Positions 54,426 to 61,617 of a stretch of 61,617 nucleotides of DNA are shown piece by piece (the first letter of the stretch is position 1; each line of letters starts with the position of its first letter). The DNA is from Veillonella agrestimuris. Lineage in GTDB: Bacteria; Bacillota; Negativicutes; Veillonellales; Veillonellaceae. The DNA lies in assembly GCF_943193065.1 (NCBI RefSeq), contig NZ_CALPCS010000014.1:1-61617 (forward strand). Reading direction: 5' to 3'. Made by a program: the position numbers and the translations under genes. The notes under the pieces are model-generated. The model saw only the letters and a program-made list of their open reading frames with translations. It was not told the DNA's origin and ran no database searches.

Positions 54426-55519
54426 GTTTCCCGTTCTCCTATGTCTTTAGCATTCTCGTCAATTGCTAGAATATCGCCTTGTAAGGTCGTAATAATAATG
54501 CCCACTTGTGCTTCCTTGGCAATGTATCGTTCACTGCGAAGCGCCGCTCGATCCACAATGCGTTGGTATACACCAGTCAATCCTTCTCTCTCTAAAATAG
54601 GGAACGTAGATTCTGTCGTTTGACACTGAAATAGCTCTTCACAAACGGCTTGGCTAGCCCCTTCAAGGGCCGCATAGGCCACAATAGTTTCCATACGACC
54701 ATCACTCATACGATTATGAGTGTGAAAGCTTCCATTAGCGAGTTTCACTAATTTACCAATATGGCCAATAATCAAAATCTGCTTAAAGCCAATCCGTACA
54801 GCTTGTTCCAACATAAAACCAATGAAATTACTCGTTTCTGCCATCTGGTTTTTATGAATGCCTAATACTTGCTCAGCCAATTCTTGACCGATGCGGCCAG
54901 GAACTAAAACAGCGGTCTCAATGCCGTTTGCTTTCATTACTTCCAATTGAGGCACTAAGGAGTTCTTAAACCCCTCTTCACTCATAGGTTTCACAATGCC
55001 TGTAGTGCCGATGATAGAAATGCCACCTTCAATACCTAATGTGTGATTTAACGTTTTCTTTGCCAAGTCTAAGCCGTTAGGTACAGTAACAGTAACATCT
55101 ACACCTTCTCCTTTGACACAGAATTCTTCGAAAACAATTTGCATCATTTTTCTTGGTCCCGGATTGATAGCCGGCTCCCCTACAGGCAATGCCAAGCCTG
55201 GTTTCGTCACCGTCCCCACACCATGACCAGCATGGAAAGACAGAGTCCCCGAATCCGTCAGCACTACCGTTGTAACTACAGCATTACCATGCGTCACATC
55301 AGGGTCATCACCGCCATCTTTGACCACCGTCACCTGTGCCTCTACATCAGATATACGAATCACCTCTTTGATAGGCACTTCAATATATTGGCCTTGTGGA
55401 TTTTCAATAATGACCGTATCGACTATGTTCTGCTCCAAAAGAGCTAAGAGACCTGCTTTCACACCTGCCGTAGCACAAGAACCGGTAGTATATCCACCTT
55501 TCATGTCCTCTACATTCAT
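54401..55519 (-). CDS. cbiD: Cobalt-precorrin-5B C1-methyltransferase
   Basis: Methylates C1 in the anaerobic cobalamin pathway; found only with that pathway. The corrected 372-residue product starts MNVEDMKGGYTTGSCATAGVKA, with AGGAGG upstream. The central EGGISIIGTTGIVKPMSEE and the later GHIGKLVKLANGSFHTHNR are family marks. It is the first cbi gene of the long operon, 71 bases after yajQ. Confidence 0.95.
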   Translation of the reverse strand: MNVEDMKGGYTTGSCATAGVKAGLLALLEQNIVDTVIIENPQGQYIEVPIKEVIRISDVEAQVTVVKDGGDDPDVTHGNAVVTTVVLTDSGTLSFHAGHGVGTVTKPGLALPVGEPAINPGPRKMMQIVFEEFCVKGEGVDVTVTVPNGLDLAKKTLNHTLGIEGGISIIGTTGIVKPMSEEGFKNSLVPQLEVMKANGIETAVLVPGRIGQELAEQVLGIHKNQMAETSNFIGFMLEQAVRIGFKQILIIGHIGKLVKLANGSFHTHNRMSDGRMETIVAYAALEGASQAVCEELFQCQTTESTFPILEREGLTGVYQRIVDRAALRSERYIAKEAQVGIIITTLQGDILAIDENAKDIGERETWRIPYIS

Positions 55520-55534
55520 AGGGCCTCCTATACC

Positions 55535-55573
55535 AATAGGGTTAGCGATAATTATCATCTGCCTAACCCTATT
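55535..55573 (-). promoter_or_regulatory. Palindrome in the cbiD leader
   Basis: Eleven-base arms AATAGGGTTAG and CTAACCCTATT flank 17 bases that include a second perfect palindrome GATAATTATC (55547-55556). On the mRNA it folds 15 bases before the cbiD start codon. It lacks a T run, so it is more likely an operator or translation-control hairpin. It is not a cobalamin riboswitch. Confidence 0.6.
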
Positions 55574-55589
55574 TTATAATCCTATGTAA

Positions 55590-56081
55590 TTAACGGAAGT
55601 TAACGAATTGCAATTCTACAGGAATATCCAATTGTTTGAGCATTTGAATAACAGCTTGCAAATCGTCTTTATCTTTGCCAGAAACGCGTACTTGATCTTC
55701 TTGAATGGAAGGCTGTACTTTCAATTTCATATTTTTAATAGCTTTTACTACTTCTTTAGCATTTTCTTTAGTAATGCCTTTTTTGATAGTAATGATTTGG
55801 CGTACCGTAGCTCCTGCTGCCGGTTCCACTTTACCGTAGTCTAAGTTTTTTACTGCTACATTGCGTTTTACCATTTTGCCTTTCAACACATCGATGATAG
55901 CGGTCAATTTGTATTCATCATCACCGATGATTTTGATGGTGTCTCCTTCAAGGCTAATTTCTGCTTTAGAACCGCGAAAATCGTAACGAGTGCCGATTTC
56001 TTTTTTCGCTTGATTAACAGCATTATCTACTTCTTGCATATCTACTTCAGATACGACATCAAAAGAAAAATCTTTAGCCAT
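55590..56081 (-). CDS. YajQ-family nucleotide-binding protein
   Basis: A 163-residue UPF0234 protein with two ferredoxin-like half-domains: [20 protein letters not shown] at the start, [19 protein letters not shown] near 28 and [19 protein letters not shown] near the end. Family members bind tRNA, GTP or cyclic di-GMP in some species; its role here is unknown. A weak TATAAT-type promoter lies near 56172. It may be co-transcribed with the cbi genes that follow. Confidence 0.93.
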   Translation of the reverse strand: MAKDFSFDVVSEVDMQEVDNAVNQAKKEIGTRYDFRGSKAEISLEGDTIKIIGDDEYKLTAIIDVLKGKMVKRNVAVKNLDYGKVEPAAGATVRQIITIKKGITKENAKEVVKAIKNMKLKVQPSIQEDQVRVSGKDKDDLQAVIQMLKQLDIPVELQFVNFR

Positions 56082-56213
56082 TGTATACCTCCTATATATG
56101 AACTATGGGCATTAATAGTGTATTATCATCATCCTTATATTCCATATATTAAATCGGAATATATCTTTTTAATTATACCGTAAACTACAGATATTTTCTA
56201 TACTTCCAGGAAC

Positions 56214-57839
56214 TTATAATACTTTCACTTCATCATATGACGGTTGCACTGCAAGTTCTCCTTTTGTATTAATAATCCCCCATTTACCTTTAATTTTAAC
56301 CCCACTATAGCCATGAGTGAAAGCAGAAATACCGCTAATATCTTTCATAATCGGAGTTGTTACAACAGTGCCGTCTAAGGATAAAATACGGTATCCATCG
56401 GCTTTACTGTGAATCCAAGAATACGTATCCCCTGCAAAAACAGTCACTTTTGTATCTGCTGGACCAGTATAAATAACACGACCATCGATCATATCTACAA
56501 CATGTGCTTTATTATCTTTCGTAACAGCCATATGATGAGGACCTACAAAATCGATGGAGTCATAGGAAAACGGCACTTCTTGTTTACCTGTTTCCATATC
56601 AAAAATACCGTACTTGTTCGTATCTTTATTTTTCAACGTAAGCAAAACATTATTCATATCAATAGTGCTAGCTGTATAATTACCAGGTTCAATAATATAT
56701 TGGCCTTTTCGATTTACAAAGCCAAGTTTTCCCTCATTTCGTACTAATGTACCATGCTTTTCCATTGGATATACATAGTCATTTTTACTATCTATAACGA
56801 TTGCACCATTACGGTCAATGTACCCACGTTTTTGCCCATCTTCAGTAAAGCTAATACCTTCTCCTAGGTATAAACCACCACCATAGTGATGTCCCCAATA
56901 TCCAATGCCTACCAATCCGATTAAATTCCCAAGACCAAAACGTCTCACTTTGCGACGATACTCAGCCAAACCATTATGATATGGATACACTTCATTAGAT
57001 GGTGCTTTAAAGAGAACTGTTCCAGAACCGTCAATAGCCACCGTTTCACCATTGAGTTTTACAAAAGCTCTATCTTCTGAAAAGCCATTGTATACCTCTT
57101 TAAATTGAGGGGCAATCACAACCGCTCCAGAACGATCTTTAAATCCATATTTACTACCTTCTAAAAAGGCTACATAATTATCACTATCATAGGTTTGTGC
57201 TACACCTTTCGAATCAAAGTCCATAGTCGCATCAACTAAGCTTTTTCTCATCGCTACATTAGTATATACTTCTACTTCTGCCTCTTGACCAGATGTTAAA
57301 ACTGTTCCATCACCTTTAATATGAACGTATTTATTTTTTCCTTCTTTACCAAAGAATGTACCATCATAATCGAAAGAAGCTTCTAAACTTTGGTACGTCG
57401 GCGGCAATAAAACGTCTCCATTCGTTCCTACAATACCCCATTTACCTTTTTCTTTAACAAGACCTAAATATCCTTGCTTATTCAATGTATCATCAGACAA
57501 TATAGACAATGTCTTTTTCACCGCTGCTGGTGGCGCTTTTACAGCTCCTGCAACAGGCATAAATACATCTATAGCACTACCATATCCAACGCGGCCTATA
57601 CCAACGCCAACACCTACATGAGTACTGCTGCTAGATGAGGACGTCGAGTATGATGTAGATTCAGTCGATACAGACGAGCTATATTGCTCTCGGCTAATGG
57701 TAGTCTTGCTTGAGTTAGCCGTATCCTCGTTAACAACAGTAGTATAGCTTCTTGTTTCCATTACCGTCTCTGCTAATACACTAGTGCTCAATGATGTAAG
57801 GACACATAAGAGCAATAACGATTTCTTTTTAACTTTCAT
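56214..57839 (-). CDS. Secreted WG-repeat protein
   Basis: A 541-residue exported protein. The signal peptide (about residues 1-24, ending VLA-ET) is followed by a Ser/Thr-rich stretch with a run of Ser near 65-75 and a Gly-rich part (HVGVGVGIGRVGYGS). From about 105 on there are at least six WG-type units, such as EKGKWGIVGTNGDVLLPP, EGSKYGFKDRSGAVVIAPQF, NEGKLGFVNRKGQYIIEP and IKGKWGIINTKGELAVQP. WG repeats are thought to form binding surfaces; function unknown. ATG 57839 is chosen after GGGAGG. It is divergent from the pseudouridine synthase. Confidence 0.88.
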   Translation of the reverse strand: MKVKKKSLLLLCVLTSLSTSVLAETVMETRSYTTVVNEDTANSSKTTISREQYSSSVSTESTSYSTSSSSSSTHVGVGVGIGRVGYGSAIDVFMPVAGAVKAPPAAVKKTLSILSDDTLNKQGYLGLVKEKGKWGIVGTNGDVLLPPTYQSLEASFDYDGTFFGKEGKNKYVHIKGDGTVLTSGQEAEVEVYTNVAMRKSLVDATMDFDSKGVAQTYDSDNYVAFLEGSKYGFKDRSGAVVIAPQFKEVYNGFSEDRAFVKLNGETVAIDGSGTVLFKAPSNEVYPYHNGLAEYRRKVRRFGLGNLIGLVGIGYWGHHYGGGLYLGEGISFTEDGQKRGYIDRNGAIVIDSKNDYVYPMEKHGTLVRNEGKLGFVNRKGQYIIEPGNYTASTIDMNNVLLTLKNKDTNKYGIFDMETGKQEVPFSYDSIDFVGPHHMAVTKDNKAHVVDMIDGRVIYTGPADTKVTVFAGDTYSWIHSKADGYRILSLDGTVVTTPIMKDISGISAFTHGYSGVKIKGKWGIINTKGELAVQPSYDEVKVL

Positions 57840-57981
57840 ATAATCCTCCCTCAATAGGAACCTATAACATGATATTCAATCACTGTGAATCATTTTATAG
57901 TTATTATACCATTGAGTCCCTATAGAACTCTATTCCTTTCAACAGATAGACTATTACGAGTGAGTATATATTCACCTTATC

Positions 57982-57990
57982 TGTTATAAT
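57982..57990 (+). promoter_or_regulatory. Extended -10 promoter directly before the pseudouridine synthase
   Basis: TGTTATAAT fits TGnTATAAT. Only six bases (ACAATT) lie between it and the ATG at 57997, so transcription would start on or beside the start codon and the mRNA would have no leader. Confidence 0.65.
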
Positions 57991-57996
57991 ACAATT

Positions 57997-58875
57997 ATGA
58001 ATACAGCAACTATAATCGATGTCATTATTTCATCTGAGGTGACGAAGGCATCTATCAATCACATCATTAAACAACATCATATATCGCAACGGATGCGGCG
58101 AAAATTAAAACATGAAGGTCTCATTACGATTAATGGTGAGGTGGCAACATGGGACACATTAGTGCAAGGCGGTGACCATGTAGTCATCGCTCTATCGCCA
58201 GAGCAAGAATTCGATTTAACGCCAATGGATTTAGATATTATCTATGAAGATAACTATGTGCTAGCTATTAATAAAGCACCAGGTATATTAATGCATCCTA
58301 CATCGACAGTACGAACTCATACATTGGCAAACGGTGTGCTCCACTATTACAAGGACACAAACCAAGCCTACGATTTTCATCCCATCCACCGCCTCGACAA
58401 AGACACATCGGGCATCGTCATCATTGCTAAAACAGCCGTTGTGCAACACGCCTTTGAAAAACAAACGCATCCCATTACAAAGCTCTATAACGCTATTGTA
58501 GACGGCTATTTAACCCAACAATATATGTCCATCCATCTCCCTATAGGCAGAAAAGAAGGTAGTATTATTGAACGATGTTGCACGCAACTAGGAAAGTCTG
58601 CTCATACGGATGTAACTGTATTAGAGTATAAAGAAAAGCGTAATCTTACACACATTCAATGCCTATTACACACAGGACGTACGCACCAAATCAGAGTGCA
58701 CCTATCTCACTTAGGCTTTCCTTTAACAGGAGATGATATATATGGCGGCTCGTTGCAATGGATTGATCGGCAAGCGCTACACGCTGGCTATTTAGCATTC
58801 ACACATCCTATGACAAAAGAATACATCCAATTGCGCGCCCCTATGCCTAAAGATATGCAACAATTACTAGAATAA
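57997..58875 (+). CDS. RluD-family 23S/tRNA pseudouridine synthase
   Basis: A 292-residue RluA/RluD-type pseudouridine synthase. An S4-like RNA-binding domain occupies about residues 15-70 (MRRKLKHEGLITINGE). The catalytic domain has the active Asp in HPIHRLDKDTSGIVIIAK near 130, then LHTGRTHQIRVHLSHLGFPLTGD near 225-247. The target site in rRNA or tRNA cannot be told. No ribosome-binding site precedes the ATG, and the promoter lies so close that a leaderless mRNA is likely. Confidence 0.93.
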   Translation: MNTATIIDVIISSEVTKASINHIIKQHHISQRMRRKLKHEGLITINGEVATWDTLVQGGDHVVIALSPEQEFDLTPMDLDIIYEDNYVLAINKAPGILMHPTSTVRTHTLANGVLHYYKDTNQAYDFHPIHRLDKDTSGIVIIAKTAVVQHAFEKQTHPITKLYNAIVDGYLTQQYMSIHLPIGRKEGSIIERCCTQLGKSAHTDVTVLEYKEKRNLTHIQCLLHTGRTHQIRVHLSHLGFPLTGDDIYGGSLQWIDRQALHAGYLAFTHPMTKEYIQLRAPMPKDMQQLLE

Positions 58876-59006
58876 AATAGTTCCCCTTTATAATAATTCT
58901 TGATATACTTAGGATTGGATAGATATGTATCATCACTGATAAATGATGTGCATAAATGAACAACGATTATAATACATCATCGGCTATATATCTAAGGAGG
59001 ATAACT

Positions 59007-59936
59007 ATGCCATTAGTAACGACTACAGAAATGTTTAAAAAAGCCTACGAAGGCGGCTATGCTATTGGTGCTTTTAATGTTAATAATATGGAAATCGTCC
59101 AAGGCATCGTCGATGCTGCTAAAGAAGAGCAATCCCCTCTTATCTTGCAAGTATCCGCTGGTGCTCGTAAATACGCTAAACATATTTACCTTGTAAAATT
59201 GGTAGAAGCAGCCTTGGAAGACAGCAATTTGCCAATCGCCTTACATCTTGACCACGGTGATTCCTTCGAAATTTGTAAAGAATGCGTAGATGGTGGTTTT
59301 ACATCTGTTATGATCGACGCATCCCATCACGATTTCGATGAAAACGTACGCATTACAAAACAAGTAGTAGAATACGCTCACGCTCACGGCGTTGTAGTAG
59401 AAGCGGAACTTGGTCGTCTTGCTGGTGTAGAAGACGATGTAAACGTATCCGATGCAGATGCACGCTTTACTGATCCAGAACAAGCAGCTGAATTCGTTGC
59501 CTTAACAGGGGTCGACTCCTTAGCGATTGCCATCGGTACTAGCCACGGTGCTTACAAATTCAAAGGAGACCCATATCTCGATTTCGATCGTTTGAAAAAA
59601 GTTGGCGAATTATTGCCAAACTTCCCAATCGTATTACACGGTGCCTCTTCTGTATTACCTGAATTTGTAGCTAAATGTAATGAATTTGGCGGTAATATCC
59701 CAGGTGCTCAAGGCGTACCTGAAGATATGCTTCGTGAGGCAGCTAAAATGTCCGTATGTAAAATTAATATTGATACAGACTTACGATTAGCCATGACTGC
59801 ATCCGTACGCGAATATTTAGCACAAAACCCATCTGAATTCGATCCACGCAAATATTTAGGACCTGCACGTGACGCTATTAAAGGCATGGTAGCACACAAA
59901 ATCAAAAACGTATTAGGCTCCTCTAACACTTTATAA
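59007..59936 (+). CDS. fba: Class II fructose-bisphosphate aldolase
   Basis: Zinc-dependent aldolase that joins or splits triose phosphates and fructose 1,6-bisphosphate. The 309-residue protein has zinc-ligand segments ALHLDHGDSF (about 80), VVEAELGRLAG (about 132), GTSHGAYKFKG (about 178) and VLHGASSVL near 208. The start is ATG 59007 (MPLVTTTEMF), six bases after AAGGAGG. The family also includes tagatose-bisphosphate aldolases, but the cggR operon in the same window favours a fructose-bisphosphate role. A TATAAT at 58968 may be its -10. Confidence 0.93.
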   Translation: MPLVTTTEMFKKAYEGGYAIGAFNVNNMEIVQGIVDAAKEEQSPLILQVSAGARKYAKHIYLVKLVEAALEDSNLPIALHLDHGDSFEICKECVDGGFTSVMIDASHHDFDENVRITKQVVEYAHAHGVVVEAELGRLAGVEDDVNVSDADARFTDPEQAAEFVALTGVDSLAIAIGTSHGAYKFKGDPYLDFDRLKKVGELLPNFPIVLHGASSVLPEFVAKCNEFGGNIPGAQGVPEDMLREAAKMSVCKINIDTDLRLAMTASVREYLAQNPSEFDPRKYLGPARDAIKGMVAHKIKNVLGSSNTL

Positions 59937-59939
59937 TCT

Positions 59940-61496
59940 ATGGCTAGTGGATTTGTAAAAGGAACCTTAATCCTCACCATTGCCGGTTTCATAGTAAAAG
60001 CCATCGGTAGTATTAACTGGATTCTTCTTTCTCGCATATTAGGCGGCGAAGGCATCGGTATCTACCAGATGGCCTTTCCTATCTATTTACTATTATTACA
60101 AGTATCTAGTGCAGGCGTGCCTATTGCAATTTCTATTTTGACAGCAGAACGGCTCGCTTTAAATGACTACACAGGGGCGAAACGAGTATTTAATATTTCC
60201 TTTATCATGCTCACTATGACGGGTCTCATCGCCAGCCTCGCTATGTATTTTGGGGCTGATTGGCTCATTGCTAGTGGCATTATTCAGGAAAGTCGTGCCT
60301 ATTATTCTATTATCGCCCTAGCACCGGCAGTATTTTTTGTCACTTGGATTTCATGTTTCCGCGGCTATATTCAAGGCTACGAAATGATGACCCCTACGGC
60401 CATTAGCCAAATTGTAGAACAATTACTACGCGTTATTGTTATGTTAGGCGCCGCCTCTATTCTATTGCCATATGGTTTACCTGCCGCTGCTGGCGGTGCC
60501 AGCAGCGGCGCTGGTATTGGTGCCTTTGGTGCATTCCTAGTGCTCTTATATTACTACTACAAATTACCTAGAGAATCTAGCACTGGTGAAAGTTACAATG
60601 GCCCGCGCGAATCAGGTCAACGTGTATTAAAACGATTGATTTGGCTCGCTTTACCTATCTCCTTATCTAGTATTATGTTGCCACTTACGGCAAATCTAGA
60701 TCTCCTCATTGTACCGCATCGCCTGTTAGCAGCTGGGTTCCCTATGAACGAAGTAACAGAGCTCTTCGGTTATCTGACAGGCATGGCCGTGCCATTGATT
60801 AACTTGGCTACTATCATTACAGCAGCTATTGCCACAAGTATTGTTCCAGCTATTTCCAATGCTTTTGCTAAACAAGATAGAGATGGTATTCATAACCGCA
60901 CAGCCAGTGCTATGCGACTCTCTTTTATGGCTACTGTACCATTTACTATCTTGTTATATGTATTAGCATCGCCTACAGTAACACTCATTTACAATGCACC
61001 GAAAGCAGAATTAGCAACGCAAATTACAGCCTTTGCTATCTTCTTCCTTGGTATTCACCAAGTAACCACAGGCATTCTGCAAGGCCTTGGCAAACCACGT
61101 ATTCCTGTCATCAATATGGCTATTGCACTCATTATTAAAGTTGCTTTAAACTGGCATCTAACATCCATTCCTGAACTAGGCATTGGCGGTGCTGCTTGGG
61201 CTACAGTAGCGGACATCGGCTTCGCAGCTTTATTAAACTTGATTTACATCAAAAAATATACAGGCTACTTTATCGATATATCCATACTCTGGAAAAACAT
61301 TGCTAGTGCTATCATTATGGGTATCCTCATTTACATGAGCTACCAATACTTAGACGGCGTTATTCCAATGTGGGCAAATTTCTTATTAACTGGCATCGAA
61401 GGTCTTGTACTTTATGTAATCGTCATGATTCTTCTTAAAGGACTCAATAAAAATGACGGTGCTAGTATGCCGATTATTGGGCGTTTTTTCAGGTAG
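59940..61496 (+). CDS. MurJ/SpoVB-type polysaccharide or lipid flippase (MOP superfamily)
   Basis: An integral membrane protein of 518 residues with about 14 helices. The N terminus GTLILTIAGFIVKAIGSINWIL and LSRILGGEGIGIYQMAFPIYLLLL fits the SpoVB/MurJ branch of the MVF family, which flips lipid-linked sugars including lipid II. A Gly/Ala/Ser-rich segment (AAAGGASSGAGIGAFGAFL) lies near 185. The ATG is 3 bases after the fba stop with no clear ribosome site, so it may depend on coupling to fba. Assignment to lipid II flipping is plausible, not proven. Confidence 0.87.
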   Translation: MASGFVKGTLILTIAGFIVKAIGSINWILLSRILGGEGIGIYQMAFPIYLLLLQVSSAGVPIAISILTAERLALNDYTGAKRVFNISFIMLTMTGLIASLAMYFGADWLIASGIIQESRAYYSIIALAPAVFFVTWISCFRGYIQGYEMMTPTAISQIVEQLLRVIVMLGAASILLPYGLPAAAGGASSGAGIGAFGAFLVLLYYYYKLPRESSTGESYNGPRESGQRVLKRLIWLALPISLSSIMLPLTANLDLLIVPHRLLAAGFPMNEVTELFGYLTGMAVPLINLATIITAAIATSIVPAISNAFAKQDRDGIHNRTASAMRLSFMATVPFTILLYVLASPTVTLIYNAPKAELATQITAFAIFFLGIHQVTTGILQGLGKPRIPVINMAIALIIKVALNWHLTSIPELGIGGAAWATVADIGFAALLNLIYIKKYTGYFIDISILWKNIASAIIMGILIYMSYQYLDGVIPMWANFLLTGIEGLVLYVIVMILLKGLNKNDGASMPIIGRFFR

Positions 61497-61540
61497 ATTA
61501 TCGTTTTATAAAAAATATTACACGAATATAAAAATAAAAG

Positions 61541-61615
61541 AGGCTCTCTGTCAAATGTTGGGGTGCTTATCCCTAATCATTTGTTTGGCACCAATCACTT
61601 ATGTGGTTGGTGCCA
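61541..61615. repeat. Right copy of the 75-bp inverted terminal repeat, likely IS end
   Basis: An exact reverse complement of bases 1-75, beginning AGGCTCTCTGTCAAATG next to unique sequence and ending in the TGGCACCAA/TTGGTGCCA hairpin. If it is the tip of an insertion sequence, the element extends rightward out of the window, opposite to the left copy. Between the flippase stop and this repeat (61497-61540) there is only AT-rich sequence. Confidence 0.7.
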
Positions 61616-61617
61616 TT

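Noticed and set aside
56082..56213. Possible cobalamin riboswitch before yajQ-cbiD
   Set aside because: Only about 130 AT-rich bases and no B12-box sequence was recognised.

Overview
The window looks like a piece of chromosome from a low-GC, obligately anaerobic Firmicute with an outer membrane, most probably a Veillonella or close relative in the Negativicutes. This is inferred from gene content: Firmicute-type gene orders (cggR-gap-pgk-tpiA-gpmI-eno; rpmE to upp; the dcw cluster), a small beta-barrel outer-membrane protein, a meso-DAP-type MurE, an oxygen-independent (Cbi) cobalamin pathway and a superoxide reductase. No rRNA, tRNA, CRISPR array or prophage was seen. Both ends carry the same 75-base sequence in opposite orientation, which looks like the end of an insertion sequence; the window probably runs between two IS copies.

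Layout. 1-7.2 kb: lower glycolysis/gluconeogenesis operon behind a CggR-type repressor, read leftward. 7.3-14.6 kb: rpmE, a DUF1385 membrane protein, prfA, prmC, tsaC/sua5, an arginine-phosphatase-like protein, rpiB, glyA and upp. 14.6-19.6 kb: PC4-like protein, an unrecognised 480-residue protein, nth, a DUF896 protein, an aminotransferase and a small outer-membrane protein. 19.7-32.5 kb: cell-division and peptidoglycan cluster (mraZ to ftsZ) without ftsI, ftsW, murB or ftsA. 32.6-40 kb: thioredoxin-like protein, CoA-binding protein, GluQ-RS, an M16C peptidase, aspartokinase and superoxide reductase. 40-55.6 kb: two leftward cobalamin operons (cbiK-cbiL-cbiA-cobA and cbiD-E-T-F-G-H-J-C followed by an ABC permease and ATPase). 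Between them is a divergent locus with two further CbiK homologues and a lipoprotein binding protein. 55.6-61.5 kb: YajQ, a secreted WG-repeat protein, an RluD-type pseudouridine synthase, class II aldolase and a MurJ/SpoVB-type flippase.

The most interesting region is 43.0-49.1 kb. Three class II chelatase (CbiK) homologues lie together: one normal cytoplasmic enzyme, one cytoplasmic paralogue that has lost two of three metal ligands, and one exported enzyme with a signal peptide. The last two diverge from an intergenic region with two Fur-box-like sequences. The exported one is followed by a metal-chelate-type binding lipoprotein, and the matching permease and ATPase sit at the end of the cbi operon. 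I infer a candidate iron-regulated system for taking up or remodelling metal-tetrapyrroles in the envelope; no function is proven by sequence alone.

A second point is the GAPDH of the cggR operon. It carries Ala in place of the NAD-selecting Asp and Ala-Arg in place of Leu-Pro, which predicts NADP or dual cofactor use. That would suit an organism that runs this pathway mainly toward sugar synthesis. Start sites given here were often moved from the longest ORF to the codon with a proper ribosome-binding site.
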